Part shown: positions 23,470 to 30,494 of the stretch, in pieces
Numbering within the stretch: the stretch's first letter is position 1
How the letters are laid out: each line of letters begins with the position of its first letter
Source of the DNA: a bacterium
GTDB lineage: Bacteria > Patescibacteriota > Minisyncoccia > UBA6257 > 2-01-FULL-56-20
Assembly: GCA_021801885.1 (NCBI GenBank)
Contig: JAKABL010000001.1
Coordinates: 1-30,494 of the forward strand
Length of the DNA stretch: 30,494 nucleotides
Direction: 5' to 3'
Notes under the pieces: generated by a model
Told to the model about the DNA's origin: nothing
Databases searched by the model: none
What the model saw: only the letters and a program-made list of their open reading frames with translations
Program-made: the position numbers and the translations under genes

Positions 23470-24195
23470 TCATTTCAATCCGTAGACAAGCACGGTGCTC
23501 GCCGCAGGATCGATGGATCCGGTCTGCGGATACATAACGGAGAAATCGACGGTTTGGCCCGGCGTTACGTTATTGATCTCGGTTTGCGAAACGCCGATAG
23601 GCGCGCCGTTCGTACCAAGGAATATCGCGTCCACAAAGACGTATCTCGTCGTTGCAATGTTCGCGTTCGTAAGCTGTCCGCTCACCGAGACCGTGGAAGA
23701 AGTGCCCTGCGTCGCTGTATTTTCCACGGAAAAATCGGGTAATGTGCCAAGGGTGGATGAGGCCTGCCAATACGCCCTCGTGAGAGAAAGACCCGCACGT
23801 ACGAACGCGCTCGAAATCGTGACGTTCGGCACGACGAGATATTTCGTCTGCCCTTGGTAGACGAACGAACTTTCAGGGATGGATTGAATGACCGTACCCG
23901 ATGCATCGTAAAGATCGATCGCATAGCCAAGATAGGTCGCCGCGTAATCCGGATCGGTATTGGCAACCTGAGCGAGGAACGTATAGTGGTGCGGCGCGGT
24001 GACAAACGTCCATACGGTCGAAGTGGCGAGAGGCGCCGTGCCCGTGGGCGCACAGGTCGCTTCCGTGCAGGGAGGGGCCGGAGGGGTGGGAGGAGCGACG
24101 AAACGCACGGCAAAGTAGACGATCGCAATGCATACCGCCCACAGCACAAGGTAGAACATCCCATAGATGAATTGCTTCGCGCGGCGCGTGGACAT
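23470..24195 (-). CDS. Membrane-anchored extracytoplasmic protein, unknown function
   Basis: From ATG 24195, 241 residues. A basic start (MSTRRAKQF) is followed by one membrane helix (about 9-32, IYGMFYLVLWAVCIAIVYFAVRF), a Pro-rich linker with two Cys (PPTPPAPPCTEATCAPTG), and a beta-rich outer part with repeated short strands resembling an Ig-like or late-embryogenesis-type fold (VWTFVTAPHHYTFLAQVANTDPDYAATYLGYAIDLYDASG). No family recognised with certainty. The start is fixed by a TATAAT box ending 6 bases upstream. It is divergent from the methyltransferase-like gene and upstream of rodA. Confidence 0.75.
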   Translation of the reverse strand: MSTRRAKQFIYGMFYLVLWAVCIAIVYFAVRFVAPPTPPAPPCTEATCAPTGTAPLATSTVWTFVTAPHHYTFLAQVANTDPDYAATYLGYAIDLYDASGTVIQSIPESSFVYQGQTKYLVVPNVTISSAFVRAGLSLTRAYWQASSTLGTLPDFSVENTATQGTSSTVSVSGQLTNANIATTRYVFVDAIFLGTNGAPIGVSQTEINNVTPGQTVDFSVMYPQTGSIDPAASTVLVYGLK

Positions 24196-24201
24196 ACGTC
24201 C

Positions 24202-24230
24202 ATTATACGGCAAAACGGCAACGGTGATAA
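24202..24230 (-). promoter_or_regulatory. Promoter of the membrane-anchored protein gene
   Basis: Minus strand TTATCA (24225-24230), 17 bases, TATAAT (24202-24207), then 6 bases to the ATG: a leaderless layout. On the opposite strand TAAAAT (24228-24233) may be the -10 of the divergent gene. Confidence 0.7.
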
Positions 24231-24297
24231 AATGATGGTGCGCCGTACAATGCCGCATGGCTGCGTACCGCTCCATAACGAACGAATCCCCATTCCC

Positions 24298-24846
24298 ATG
24301 CTCGCACTGACCATCGCCGCATATGCCATAGGCATCGTGATCATCGCCTGCGGAAGCGCGATCCTTATTTCGATGCAGATTGCCCGCAAAAGCGCTGCGC
24401 CATTTTTCCCAAGCATGGCAAGTACCATCCGCCTTGCACTCCGGGCCGCATCGCTCAAACCCGGCGAGACGTTCTACGATCTTGGCGCGGGAACCGGAAC
24501 ATCGCTCATTGTGGCCGCGCAGGAATTCCATGCGCGCGCTATCGGCATGGAGATAAGCGTCCTCCCCTATCTCATCGCTCGCGCGCGCATCGCCGTTACC
24601 CGCGCACGGCGCGCAACGGTACTTTTCCATGATCTTTTCAAGGAAGACCTCCGTTCCGCCGACGTCGTTTTTTGCTTTCTCGCGGACAGAGTACTTCCGC
24701 AGATCGAGATGAAACTCGCAAAAGAACTGGCTCCCGGCGCGCGCATCATAAGTTATGCCTTTCCCCTTCCCGGAATGATCCCCGACAGGATCGTTCCCGT
24801 TCACGGCGCATGGAAACTCTATCTCTACGTCATTAACAATAGATAA
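24298..24846 (+). CDS. Membrane-associated SAM-dependent methyltransferase-like protein
   Basis: From ATG 24298, 182 residues. An N-terminal membrane helix (MLALTIAAYAIGIVIIACGSAIL) is followed by a class I methyltransferase fold: LKPGETFYDLGAGTGTSLIVAA holds the AdoMet-binding motif I, AIGMEISV is the acidic end of strand 2, ADVVFCFLADRVLP corresponds to motif IV and ELAPGARIISYAF to the strand-5 region. The substrate is unknown; similar small proteins are common hypothetical methyltransferases in CPR genomes. In-frame ATGs at 24232, 24235 and 24250 could lengthen it. It faces away from the gene at 23470-24195 and ends 15 bases before the 5S rRNA gene on the other strand. Confidence 0.75.
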   Translation: MLALTIAAYAIGIVIIACGSAILISMQIARKSAAPFFPSMASTIRLALRAASLKPGETFYDLGAGTGTSLIVAAQEFHARAIGMEISVLPYLIARARIAVTRARRATVLFHDLFKEDLRSADVVFCFLADRVLPQIEMKLAKELAPGARIISYAFPLPGMIPDRIVPVHGAWKLYLYVINNR

Positions 24847-24861
24847 CAAAAAACGGCACTT

Positions 24862-24976
24862 TGATGTCGGCACATCCTACTTTCCCCATAAATGAGTATC
24901 ATCGGATTGGGGCGCTTTCACTTCTCTGTTCGGAATGGGAAGAGGTGGGGCACGCCCGAATGAAGCACCGACATCA
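24862..24976 (-). rRNA. rrf: 5S ribosomal RNA
   Basis: On the minus strand the ends pair (GATGTCGG...CCGACATC) and the conserved loop CCGAACAGAGAAGTGAAAGC-type segment is present, giving about 115 nt. It lies downstream of the 23S gene on the same strand, separated by a roughly 315-base spacer. Confidence 0.93.
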
Positions 24977-24993
24977 AAAAGCCGTTTCTTGGC

Positions 24994-25114
24994 TTGTGAA
25001 GAAGATTTTTATGTTCCTCGGGGACGGCATAAAATTCTTCTGAATTTTTGCCGAGGCACTCGGCGCCTTCGCGCCTCCGTGACTCCCCTCGGAGCACAAA
25101 AATCTTCTTCACAA
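24994..25114. repeat. Long hairpin in the 23S-5S spacer (first)
   Basis: A perfect 17-bp stem (24994-25010 with 25098-25114, TTGTGAAGAAGATTTTT core) encloses further partly paired GC-rich sequence. In the rRNA transcript this would form a long rod, a plausible RNase III processing site. Confidence 0.75.
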
Positions 25115-25142
25115 ATCCAAAACGTTCTTTCTGATTGTAGAA

Positions 25143-25273
25143 AGCTGTTTCTTTCTGCTTCGGAGGGAATGTCGGAGCCGCGCGCCGCCCAAGAGGCGGC
25201 TACGCAACCCGAGACCGAGAGCGGCCGGTCAGCAGACCGGAACGCCGTCCCTACAAAGCAGAAAGAAACAGCT
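25143..25273. repeat. Long hairpin in the 23S-5S spacer (second)
   Basis: A perfect 18-bp stem (25143-25160 with 25256-25273, AGCTGTTTCTTTCTGCTT core), with inner pairing GGAGGGA/TCCCT and a GCCGC-rich hairpin at the tip. With the first hairpin it fills almost the whole spacer, which contains no tRNA and no ORF. Confidence 0.75.
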
Positions 25274-25403
25274 AATGCAAGTCAGCATTGGGATGGTTGG
25301 CGGGGTTATTAGTACGCCTCGGCTAAAGTCCTTGCGAACCTTACACCTAGCGCCTATCAACGTGGTAGTCTTCCACGAAACCACGCATACCTAATCTTGG
25401 GGT

Positions 25404-25437
<34 letters not shown>

Positions 25438-25555
25438 CTTCCATACATAGCTACCCGGCAATTCAGCTGGTGCCAAAGCCGGTAGACCAGAGGTATGTTC
25501 AGCCCAGTCCTCTCGTACTAAGGCCAACTCCCCTCAAGTATGAACGCCTGCAGCA

Positions 25556-25596
<41 letters not shown>

Positions 25597-26959
25597 ACGT
25601 GCCACTTTAATTGGCGAACAGCCAAACGCTTGGGAGCTTCTCCACCCCCGCGCTGTGGCGAGCCGACATCGAGGTGCCGAGCATTGTCGTCGCTAGGGAC
25701 GCTCGGACAATACTAGCCTGTTATCCCCGGAGTAGCTTTTATCCGGTGTCTCCGGCCTTCCTATAAAGAAGCCGTCGGGTCACTAACTTCTGCTTTCGCA
25801 CCTGCTCGACTTGTAGGTCTCGCAGTCAAGCCGGCTTTTGCGTTTGCACGTCCTGCCCGATTTCCATCCGGGCTAAGCCGACCTTAATAAACTCCTCCGT
25901 TACTCTTTTGGAGGAAAACGCCCCATTTAAACTGCCTACCAAGCACTGTCTCAATTGGGTTTCCTTTCGGTCCCCAACCGGTTAGACGTCAAAATTGTAA
26001 AGATGGCTGTTTCATTGACGGATCCACGCGAACCGAAATCCGCGCTTCAAATCCTCACCACTACGCTACGCAGTACAACTCTGAAATCAATACCAAGCTG
26101 CAGTAAAGCTTCCGGGGTCTTTTCGTCCCGCTGCAGGTATCCCGCATCTTCACGGGAATTGCATTTTCACCGAGCTCATCGTTGAGACAGTTCTCCGGTC
26201 GTTACGCCTTTCGTGCGCTTCGGAACTTACCCGAAAAGGAATTGCGCTACCTTAGAACGATTATAGTTATCGCTGACATTGACGAGGGCTTGACTCAGTG
26301 AGCAAACGCATTGCTGCGCCACCCCCAAGCTTGACCTTCTCGCATCGGTCAGGCGTCACCCCCTATACATCCTGTTGCCAGTTAGCAGGGAGCTGTGTTT
26401 TTGGTAAACAGTCGCCAGAGAGACTTTCGCTGCGGCCCCGCCGATATTGCTATCGAAAGGGCAGGCCTTATCGCTAACTTACGGCCGCTATTTTGCCTAG
26501 TTCCTTAACGATGACTCACTCGTTCCCCTTGGGCTACTCGCCCTATACACCAGTGTCGGTTTCCGGTACGGAGACCACGCGCTCGATTTAGCGGATTTTT
26601 CTCGGAGGGCTCTTCACATCCGTCGACCAGGTAAGTTCCTGACCTTCCGTCGGTGGCCGCATGAACTTGCCACAAACGATGCCAAACCAATAAGACACGG
26701 ATGCTTATTTCCCTCGTCCTCCGGTTATGATCGCGCGGTCGGGCTGGAATATTAACCAGCTTCCCATCGACTGCCCCTTTCGGGATTGCCTTAGGACCGC
26801 CTAACCCGTGGATGATTGCCAGTGCCACGGAAACCTTGTATTTTCGGGGTTCCAATTTCTCATTGGGATTGTGGTTACTCATTCCAACATTCTCTCTTCC
26901 GGCCGCTCCAATCGCCCTCGCGGATCGATCTTCACTGCAGGCCGAAATGCTCTCCTACC

Positions 26960-27160
26960 ATTCACTGACTTCATTGAGGAGGCGAATGCATTGCACTCGC
27001 CAAAAGATATTCCTGTGAACCGAAAGGTCCGCGGATAAAAGTGGTGAAGCGGGCTGGGATTGAACCAGCGACCTTCGCATAGTTTTGCGACGCTCTCCCC
27101 ACTGAGCTACCGCCTCACGCACGTTCGAGGAAATGATTCTCCTCAATGAAGTCAGCGAAT
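26960..27160 (-). ncRNA. Intervening sequence in 23S helix 45
   Basis: Where a standard 23S has a short helix 45 (after ACCGAAGCTACGG, before GGTAGGAGAGCATT) there is a 22-bp stem (26960-26981 with 27139-27160, one G-U pair) enclosing about 157 extra bases. Helix 45 is a classic site for intervening sequences, which are usually removed by RNase III, leaving fragmented 23S. Instead of an ORF, the insert holds a tRNA-like sequence and a small GGCGA/TCGCC hairpin. Confidence 0.85.
27042..27116 (-). tRNA. tRNA-like sequence inside the 23S intervening sequence
   Basis: Reading 27116 to 27042: acceptor GAGGCGG pairs with CCGCTTC (one G-U); TA; D-arm GCTC-AGTGGGGA-GAGC; G; anticodon stem TCGCA/TGCGA; variable AGGTC; T-arm GCTGG-TTCAATC-CCAGC; discriminator A and an encoded CCA. 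All four stems are intact, but the anticodon loop is only 6 bases (AAACTA) and lacks U33, so no anticodon can be assigned. It is a degenerate or repurposed tRNA rather than an ordinary decoding tRNA. Confidence 0.75.
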
Positions 27161-27865
27161 CCGTAGCTTCGGTACCATGCTTAGCCCCGGTACATTTTCG
27201 GCGCCGCCACCCGTCGAATAGTGAGTTGTTACACACTCTTTAAAGGATGGCTACCTCTAAGCCAACCTCCTATCTGTCTATGGGTGAGGACTGCCTTTTA
27301 CACTTAGCATGGATTTAGGGACCTTAGATGACGGTCTGGGCTCTTCCCCTCGCGACCATGGAGCTTAGCCCCCACAGTCTAACTAGTGGAATATGGGCCT
27401 GCGGTATTCGGAGTTTGATTGGTCTGCCGGAGTTTCCCCCTGTACAGACCATCCAGTGCTCTACCCCCACAGGGAACTTCCACCGCTAGTCCTAAAACTA
27501 TTTCGGAGAGAACCAGCTATTACGTTATTCGATTAGCTTTTCACTCCTTACCTCAGCTCATCCGAAGATTTTGAACAATCAACCGGTTCGGGCCTTCCCC
27601 CGCCTTTCGGCGGCGTTCACCCTGGCCAAGGCAAGCTCATAACGCTTCGGGTCTATCTTGTACTGCATAATGGGCGCCCTATTAAGACTCGCTTTCGCTG
27701 TGCCTTCGCGCTATTCGCGCTTAGACTGCAATACAAGATAAGTCGTTGGATCATTCTTCAATAGGCACATTGTCGCTCCGCGAAGACCCGAAGGCCTTCA
27801 CTTAGAGCTTCAATTCCTTGTAGACAAATGGTTTCAGGTTCTATTTCATCGGCCTCACCGGCCTG

Positions 27866-27902
<37 letters not shown>

Positions 27903-28474
27903 ATCTAGAAAAGTATTTAGCCTTACCTGATAGTACAGGCAAATTCACTCGAGACTGTTTTACCTCGAGCTACTCAAGTTAAAAAACTAAGGAGATCATC
28001 GGCTTTCGCCTACGGGGCTATCACCCTCTCTGGCGCCGCTTTCCAGACGGCTCCGGCTAGCTGACGATTTTTTTACTCCTCCACCGATCAGCAAATAACG
28101 CAACGCACGTACGCATCGCCCGAAGGCGGGCGCAGACGCGCTACGTTACTTGCTAAAAGAGCGTTCTTTTCTTATTACCCTAAGGTCGATCGTAAGATCA
28201 GAACCTTAGTTTGGGCTTTTCCCTGTTCTCTCGCCGATACTAAGGGAATAACTGATTTGTTCTTTTTTCCTCCGCTTACTGGAATGTTTTACTTCAGCGG
28301 GTACGCGATCGGCTTGCGCCGAACCATTGAGGTTTGCTCAATGAGGTTCCCCCATTCGGACATCCCCGGATCACAGGTTGCTACGCACCTCCCCGAGGCA
28401 TTTCGTTGCTACGCCACGTCCTTCATCGCCTTTTCTAGTCTAGGCATCCACCATTCGCCCTTAATGCCAACCAT

Positions 28475-28822
28475 CCCAATGCTGACTTGCTCACGCCGCA
28501 CATCCGTAAAGAGATGCGGCGATCGCCATCATCATGTGATGATGTGTGACTCTGACTTGCCATGAGAAATTGCGCGCGGATGCATAACCACGCGGACCGG
28601 AAGTTCCTTACTTCCGATCTAATAAATGGCACAGAGTCTCCTTATTATTCCTCCGGCTCTACAATCCGGAAGTCCGCCAAAACCGACGGATAGATTGAAA
28701 AATGCACCGACGCGCTGTCCTTTCAAAAAAATCAGCCGCACTCGGCGGCCGTTCGCTGCGTCAAAAACGCGGCTTCAGCCGGAGTGTTTTGAAAGGTTGA
28801 TCTTGATAACCATATCGCGTCC
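28475..28822 (-). other. 23S rRNA transcript leader
   Basis: Between the promoter and the 23S 5' end are about 350 bases with no gene. It contains several hairpins: CCTTTCAAAA at about 28720-28729 pairing with TTTTGAAAGG at about 28788-28797, with inner GC-rich pairing; CCGGAAGT/ACTTCCG near 28598-28616; and GCCGCACATC/GATGCGGC near 28496-28520. The position where 16S and ITS tRNAs normally sit holds neither. Confidence 0.7.
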
Positions 28823-28828
28823 TGAGTA

Positions 28829-28856
28829 AGTATACGCAGGCGCGAAAAGAAGTCAA
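28829..28856 (-). promoter_or_regulatory. rRNA (23S-5S) promoter
   Basis: Minus strand TTGACT (28851-28856), 16 bases, TATACT (28829-28834). A strong promoter located about 350 bases upstream of 23S supports a 23S-5S operon transcribed separately from 16S. Confidence 0.8.
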
Positions 28857-28908
28857 GCCTGGGAAAAAAGCGCCTATAAAAATAAGGGTTCCTGAATATC
28901 GCAAATAT

Positions 28909-28938
28909 AAACCGCTCCCATCCAAAAGGGAGCGGTTT
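28909..28938 (-). terminator. Terminator after tRNA-Pro
   Basis: Perfect 11-bp stem AAACCGCTCCC (28909-28919) / GGGAGCGGTTT (28928-28938), loop of 8 bases, followed on the minus strand by ATATTTG. It separates the tRNA from the rRNA promoter. Confidence 0.8.
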
Positions 28939-28948
28939 ATAAATTCTG

Positions 28949-29019
28949 TCGGGCTGCCGGGAATCGAACCCGGTCTTTACGCACCCGAAGCGCACGTACT
29001 ACCGGTATACTACAGCCCG
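28949..29019 (-). tRNA. tRNA-Pro (anticodon CGG)
   Basis: Cloverleaf of 71 nt: acceptor CGGGCTG/CAGCCCG, TA, D-arm GTAT-ACCGGTA-GTAC, anticodon stem TGCGC/GCGTA with loop TTCGGGT (anticodon CGG, reads CCG), a short variable loop AAGA, T-arm CCGGG-TTCGATT-CCCGG, discriminator A. CCA is not encoded, so the CCA-adding enzyme is required; that gene lies two positions upstream. Confidence 0.95.
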
Positions 29020-29037
29020 AAGATGTCGAACCCACCT

Positions 29038-29066
29038 ATTAAACCGCGTTTCGGGAAAGAATTCAA
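29038..29066 (-). promoter_or_regulatory. tRNA-Pro promoter
   Basis: Minus strand TTGAAT (29061-29066), 17 bases, TTTAAT (29038-29043), about 19 bases before the tRNA 5' end. Confidence 0.75.
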
Positions 29067-29090
29067 ATCAGCGCGGGCGGCGGCGCGCCC

Positions 29091-29522
29091 TCATATCCTC
29101 CCGGTCGTGCCGAATCCGCCGCGATCCGCGTGCGGCATGACCTCCGTCTCCTTCCAGACGAACGATGCGATAGGCACGAACATTCCTTGGGCAATGCGCT
29201 CCCCTTTTTCCACGGTGACCGGAGCGGACGAGAAATTATAGTATGCGGCGTTGATCTCGTCGGTGTCCCCGGAAAAATCGGGGTCGACGATGCCGATGCC
29301 GTTCGCCATCATAAGTCCCCGCTTGTGCGTACCACTGCGCGCCGCAAGGAGAAGGAAATGGCCGGGAGGAGTGGCCACCGCGACGTTCAACGGTATGTAT
29401 CCCACCGTACCCGGCGCGATCGTGACCGCCGCGCGCGCGGCGAAATCGAACGCGGCCGCGCCCTCGGTCTGCCGCGCGGGCAACGGGATCTCTTTATCGA
29501 ACCGCTTGAGGGGAATTTCCAT
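29091..29522 (-). CDS. dut: dUTP diphosphatase (trimeric dUTPase)
   Basis: A 143-residue dUTPase, hydrolysing dUTP to dUMP and pyrophosphate to keep uracil out of DNA. The five motifs are visible: I GAAAFDFAAR (21-30), II ARSGTHKRGL (61-70), III NGIGIVDPDFSGD (74-86), IV GERIAQ (107-112) and V DRGGFGTTG (133-141). In motif III the usual sugar-discriminating Tyr is Phe83, a conservative change. The gene starts 23 bases after the CCA-enzyme stop, so the two are probably co-transcribed. No Shine-Dalgarno is seen. Confidence 0.95.
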   Translation of the reverse strand: MEIPLKRFDKEIPLPARQTEGAAAFDFAARAAVTIAPGTVGYIPLNVAVATPPGHFLLLAARSGTHKRGLMMANGIGIVDPDFSGDTDEINAAYYNFSSAPVTVEKGERIAQGMFVPIASFVWKETEVMPHADRGGFGTTGRI

Positions 29523-29545
29523 GAGAGATAAAAAATAATGATCGT

Positions 29546-30493
29546 TCAGTTGACCTTGAACTCTTTCTTCATCGCTTCCTCTTCGGCCGCCTCGACCGCG
29601 GCCTTCTTTTCTTTGGCACGCGCCATAAGGGTCTTGAGCGCATCGTCATCCAGGCCATTGAGGGCCGTGGCCCGCGCCGTGAGATGCTCCTTCTCGTTCC
29701 GCCCTGGATCGTCGAGCACTTCTTCGAGGAGTGCGTTCAAGATCCACCCGACCCGCGGCCCGGGAGGGATGCCGAGATGCGCCATGAGAGCATCACCGTC
29801 GAGGGCCAGCATTTTCGGCGCGATCGGATCGTGCTTCACCTTTTCGATCATGAACAGGAAATGGCGCAGGCGGTAAGGTACGGCCTTTTGTACGCCGGAA
29901 CCGATGCGGTCCGCCTCGCGCACCTTGAGGAGATCGTCGATGTTCTCGGGCCCCACGCGCACGATGAACCGCCTCACCCCGGCGGCGGACACGGATCCCA
30001 CGTCGTAGTAGAACATATGCCACCGCACGAGATGCGCCACGTATTCGGTGAACTCGCGGGAGAACCGCAGGCGATCGAGCATGCGCACCGCGATGCGCGC
30101 ACCGATGTATTCATGCTGGTAGAAGGTGGAGTCCGGCCCTTCGCCGCGCTTCGCCTTCGGCTTGCCGACGTCATGGAGGAGGGAGGCCATGCGCACCTCG
30201 AGCGAATAGTCCTGCCGTGCGGCATAGTCGAGGGCACGGACATTGTGCTCGAAGACGGTGTACACGTGGTGCTTGTTCTGTCCCACGCCGAGCCCCTCCC
30301 GAAGTTCCGGGAGGATGCAGGGCAAAAGGCCGAGCTCCTCGAGCATGAGAATGCCCTTCGCCGCCCGCGGCGTCATGAGAATTTTTACGAGCTCGTCGCG
30401 CACGCGTTCTTTGGCGATTGCGTCGAGCGTGCGCGCCTTTTCGATGATCGCACGGCGGGTGGCGAACTCGATTTCACAATCAAGCGCGACGGC
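29546..30493 (-). CDS. cca: CCA-adding enzyme / tRNA nucleotidyltransferase, C-terminal part
   Basis: The frame is open to the right edge (first full codon at 30493), so the N-terminal nucleotidyltransferase head is outside the window. The visible 315 residues cover part of the RNA-binding region (AIAKERVRDELVKILMTPRAAKGILMLEELGLLPCILPEL) and an HD phosphohydrolase domain (HHVYTVFEHNVRALDY ... ASLLHDVGKPKAK ... HLVRWHMFYY), then a Lys/Glu/Ala-rich C-terminal helix. HD-containing class II enzymes of this type add or repair CCA on tRNA 3' ends; poly(A) polymerase is the alternative. The adjacent tRNA-Pro without encoded CCA is consistent. Confidence 0.88.
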   Translation of the reverse strand, partial: AVALDCEIEFATRRAIIEKARTLDAIAKERVRDELVKILMTPRAAKGILMLEELGLLPCILPELREGLGVGQNKHHVYTVFEHNVRALDYAARQDYSLEVRMASLLHDVGKPKAKRGEGPDSTFYQHEYIGARIAVRMLDRLRFSREFTEYVAHLVRWHMFYYDVGSVSAAGVRRFIVRVGPENIDDLLKVREADRIGSGVQKAVPYRLRHFLFMIEKVKHDPIAPKMLALDGDALMAHLGIPPGPRVGWILNALLEEVLDDPGRNEKEHLTARATALNGLDDDALKTLMARAKEKKAAVEAAEEEAMKKEFKVN

Positions 30494-30494
30494 G

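Noticed and set aside
24196..24873. N-terminal extension of the minus-strand ORF ending at 23470
   Set aside because: It runs antisense through the methyltransferase-like gene; a TATAAT box directly before ATG 24195 and the membrane helix after it fix the real start.
27042..27116. Treating the embedded tRNA as an ordinary decoding tRNA
   Set aside because: The anticodon loop has six bases and no U33, so no codon can be assigned.

Overview
The window looks like a piece of a bacterial genome from the Patescibacteria (Candidate Phyla Radiation), perhaps a GC-rich Parcubacteria-type lineage. The signs are: CPR-style prepilin N-termini, almost no Shine-Dalgarno sequences, several promoters whose -10 box lies only 6-9 bases before the start codon (leaderless transcription), a 23S rRNA gene with an inserted intervening sequence and no linked 16S, and scattered ribosomal genes (rplK with no rplA beside it, rpoBC with no rplJ-rplL). 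This placement is inference; no marker tree was run.

Left edge (1-1075): the N-terminal two thirds of gatB on the minus strand, then a strong terminator. From about 1075 to 12660 lies an accessory element. It holds a tyrosine recombinase (1273-2217), a small membrane protein (2585-2860), a Fic AMP-transferase broken into two overlapping frames (3032-3887), and a long single-strand operon running leftward from about 11390 to 3952. In transcription order that operon encodes a 50-residue Cys-rich acidic protein, four tiny membrane proteins (41-57 aa), two proteins shaped like filamentous-phage major coat proteins (signal peptide, short helix, one membrane span, basic tail), a 442-aa secreted protein anchored at its C-terminus (pIII-like), an 87-aa multi-span protein (pVI-like), a cytosine-5 DNA methyltransferase, and a complete diversity-generating retroelement (DGR). 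The DGR has a prepilin/C-type-lectin target, its variable repeat (VR), an Avd accessory protein, the template repeat (TR) and a reverse transcriptase. The order small-small-coat-adhesin-pVI matches an inovirus structural module, but no Zot/pI ATPase or Rep gene is visible.

The DGR is supported base by base: TR (5206-5320) and VR (5804-5918) differ at 13 positions, and every one is an adenine in the coding-strand TR. Both the reverse transcriptase and the target carry AG/CT dinucleotide tracts inside their reading frames. The RT tract (21 units) leaves the gene out of frame; 20 or 23 units would restore it. The element therefore looks like a DGR under phase-variable control.

Between the operon and the host genes are an AT-rich HEPN-domain gene (11592-12188, plus strand), a winged-HTH protein and a zinc-ribbon protein (minus strand). 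An imperfect 20-bp inverted repeat marks both ends of the element (1240-1261 and 12634-12653).

Host block (12660-30494): rplK, ssb, rpsF, a single fused rpoB-rpoC gene (2251 codons), mltG, rodA, a membrane-anchored protein, a divergent membrane-associated methyltransferase, then 5S and 23S rRNA (minus strand, own promoter), tRNA-Pro(CGG), dut and the C-terminal part of a CCA-adding enzyme. Helix 45 of the 23S gene carries a roughly 200-nt intervening sequence closed by a 22-bp stem, with an almost complete tRNA-like cloverleaf embedded in it.
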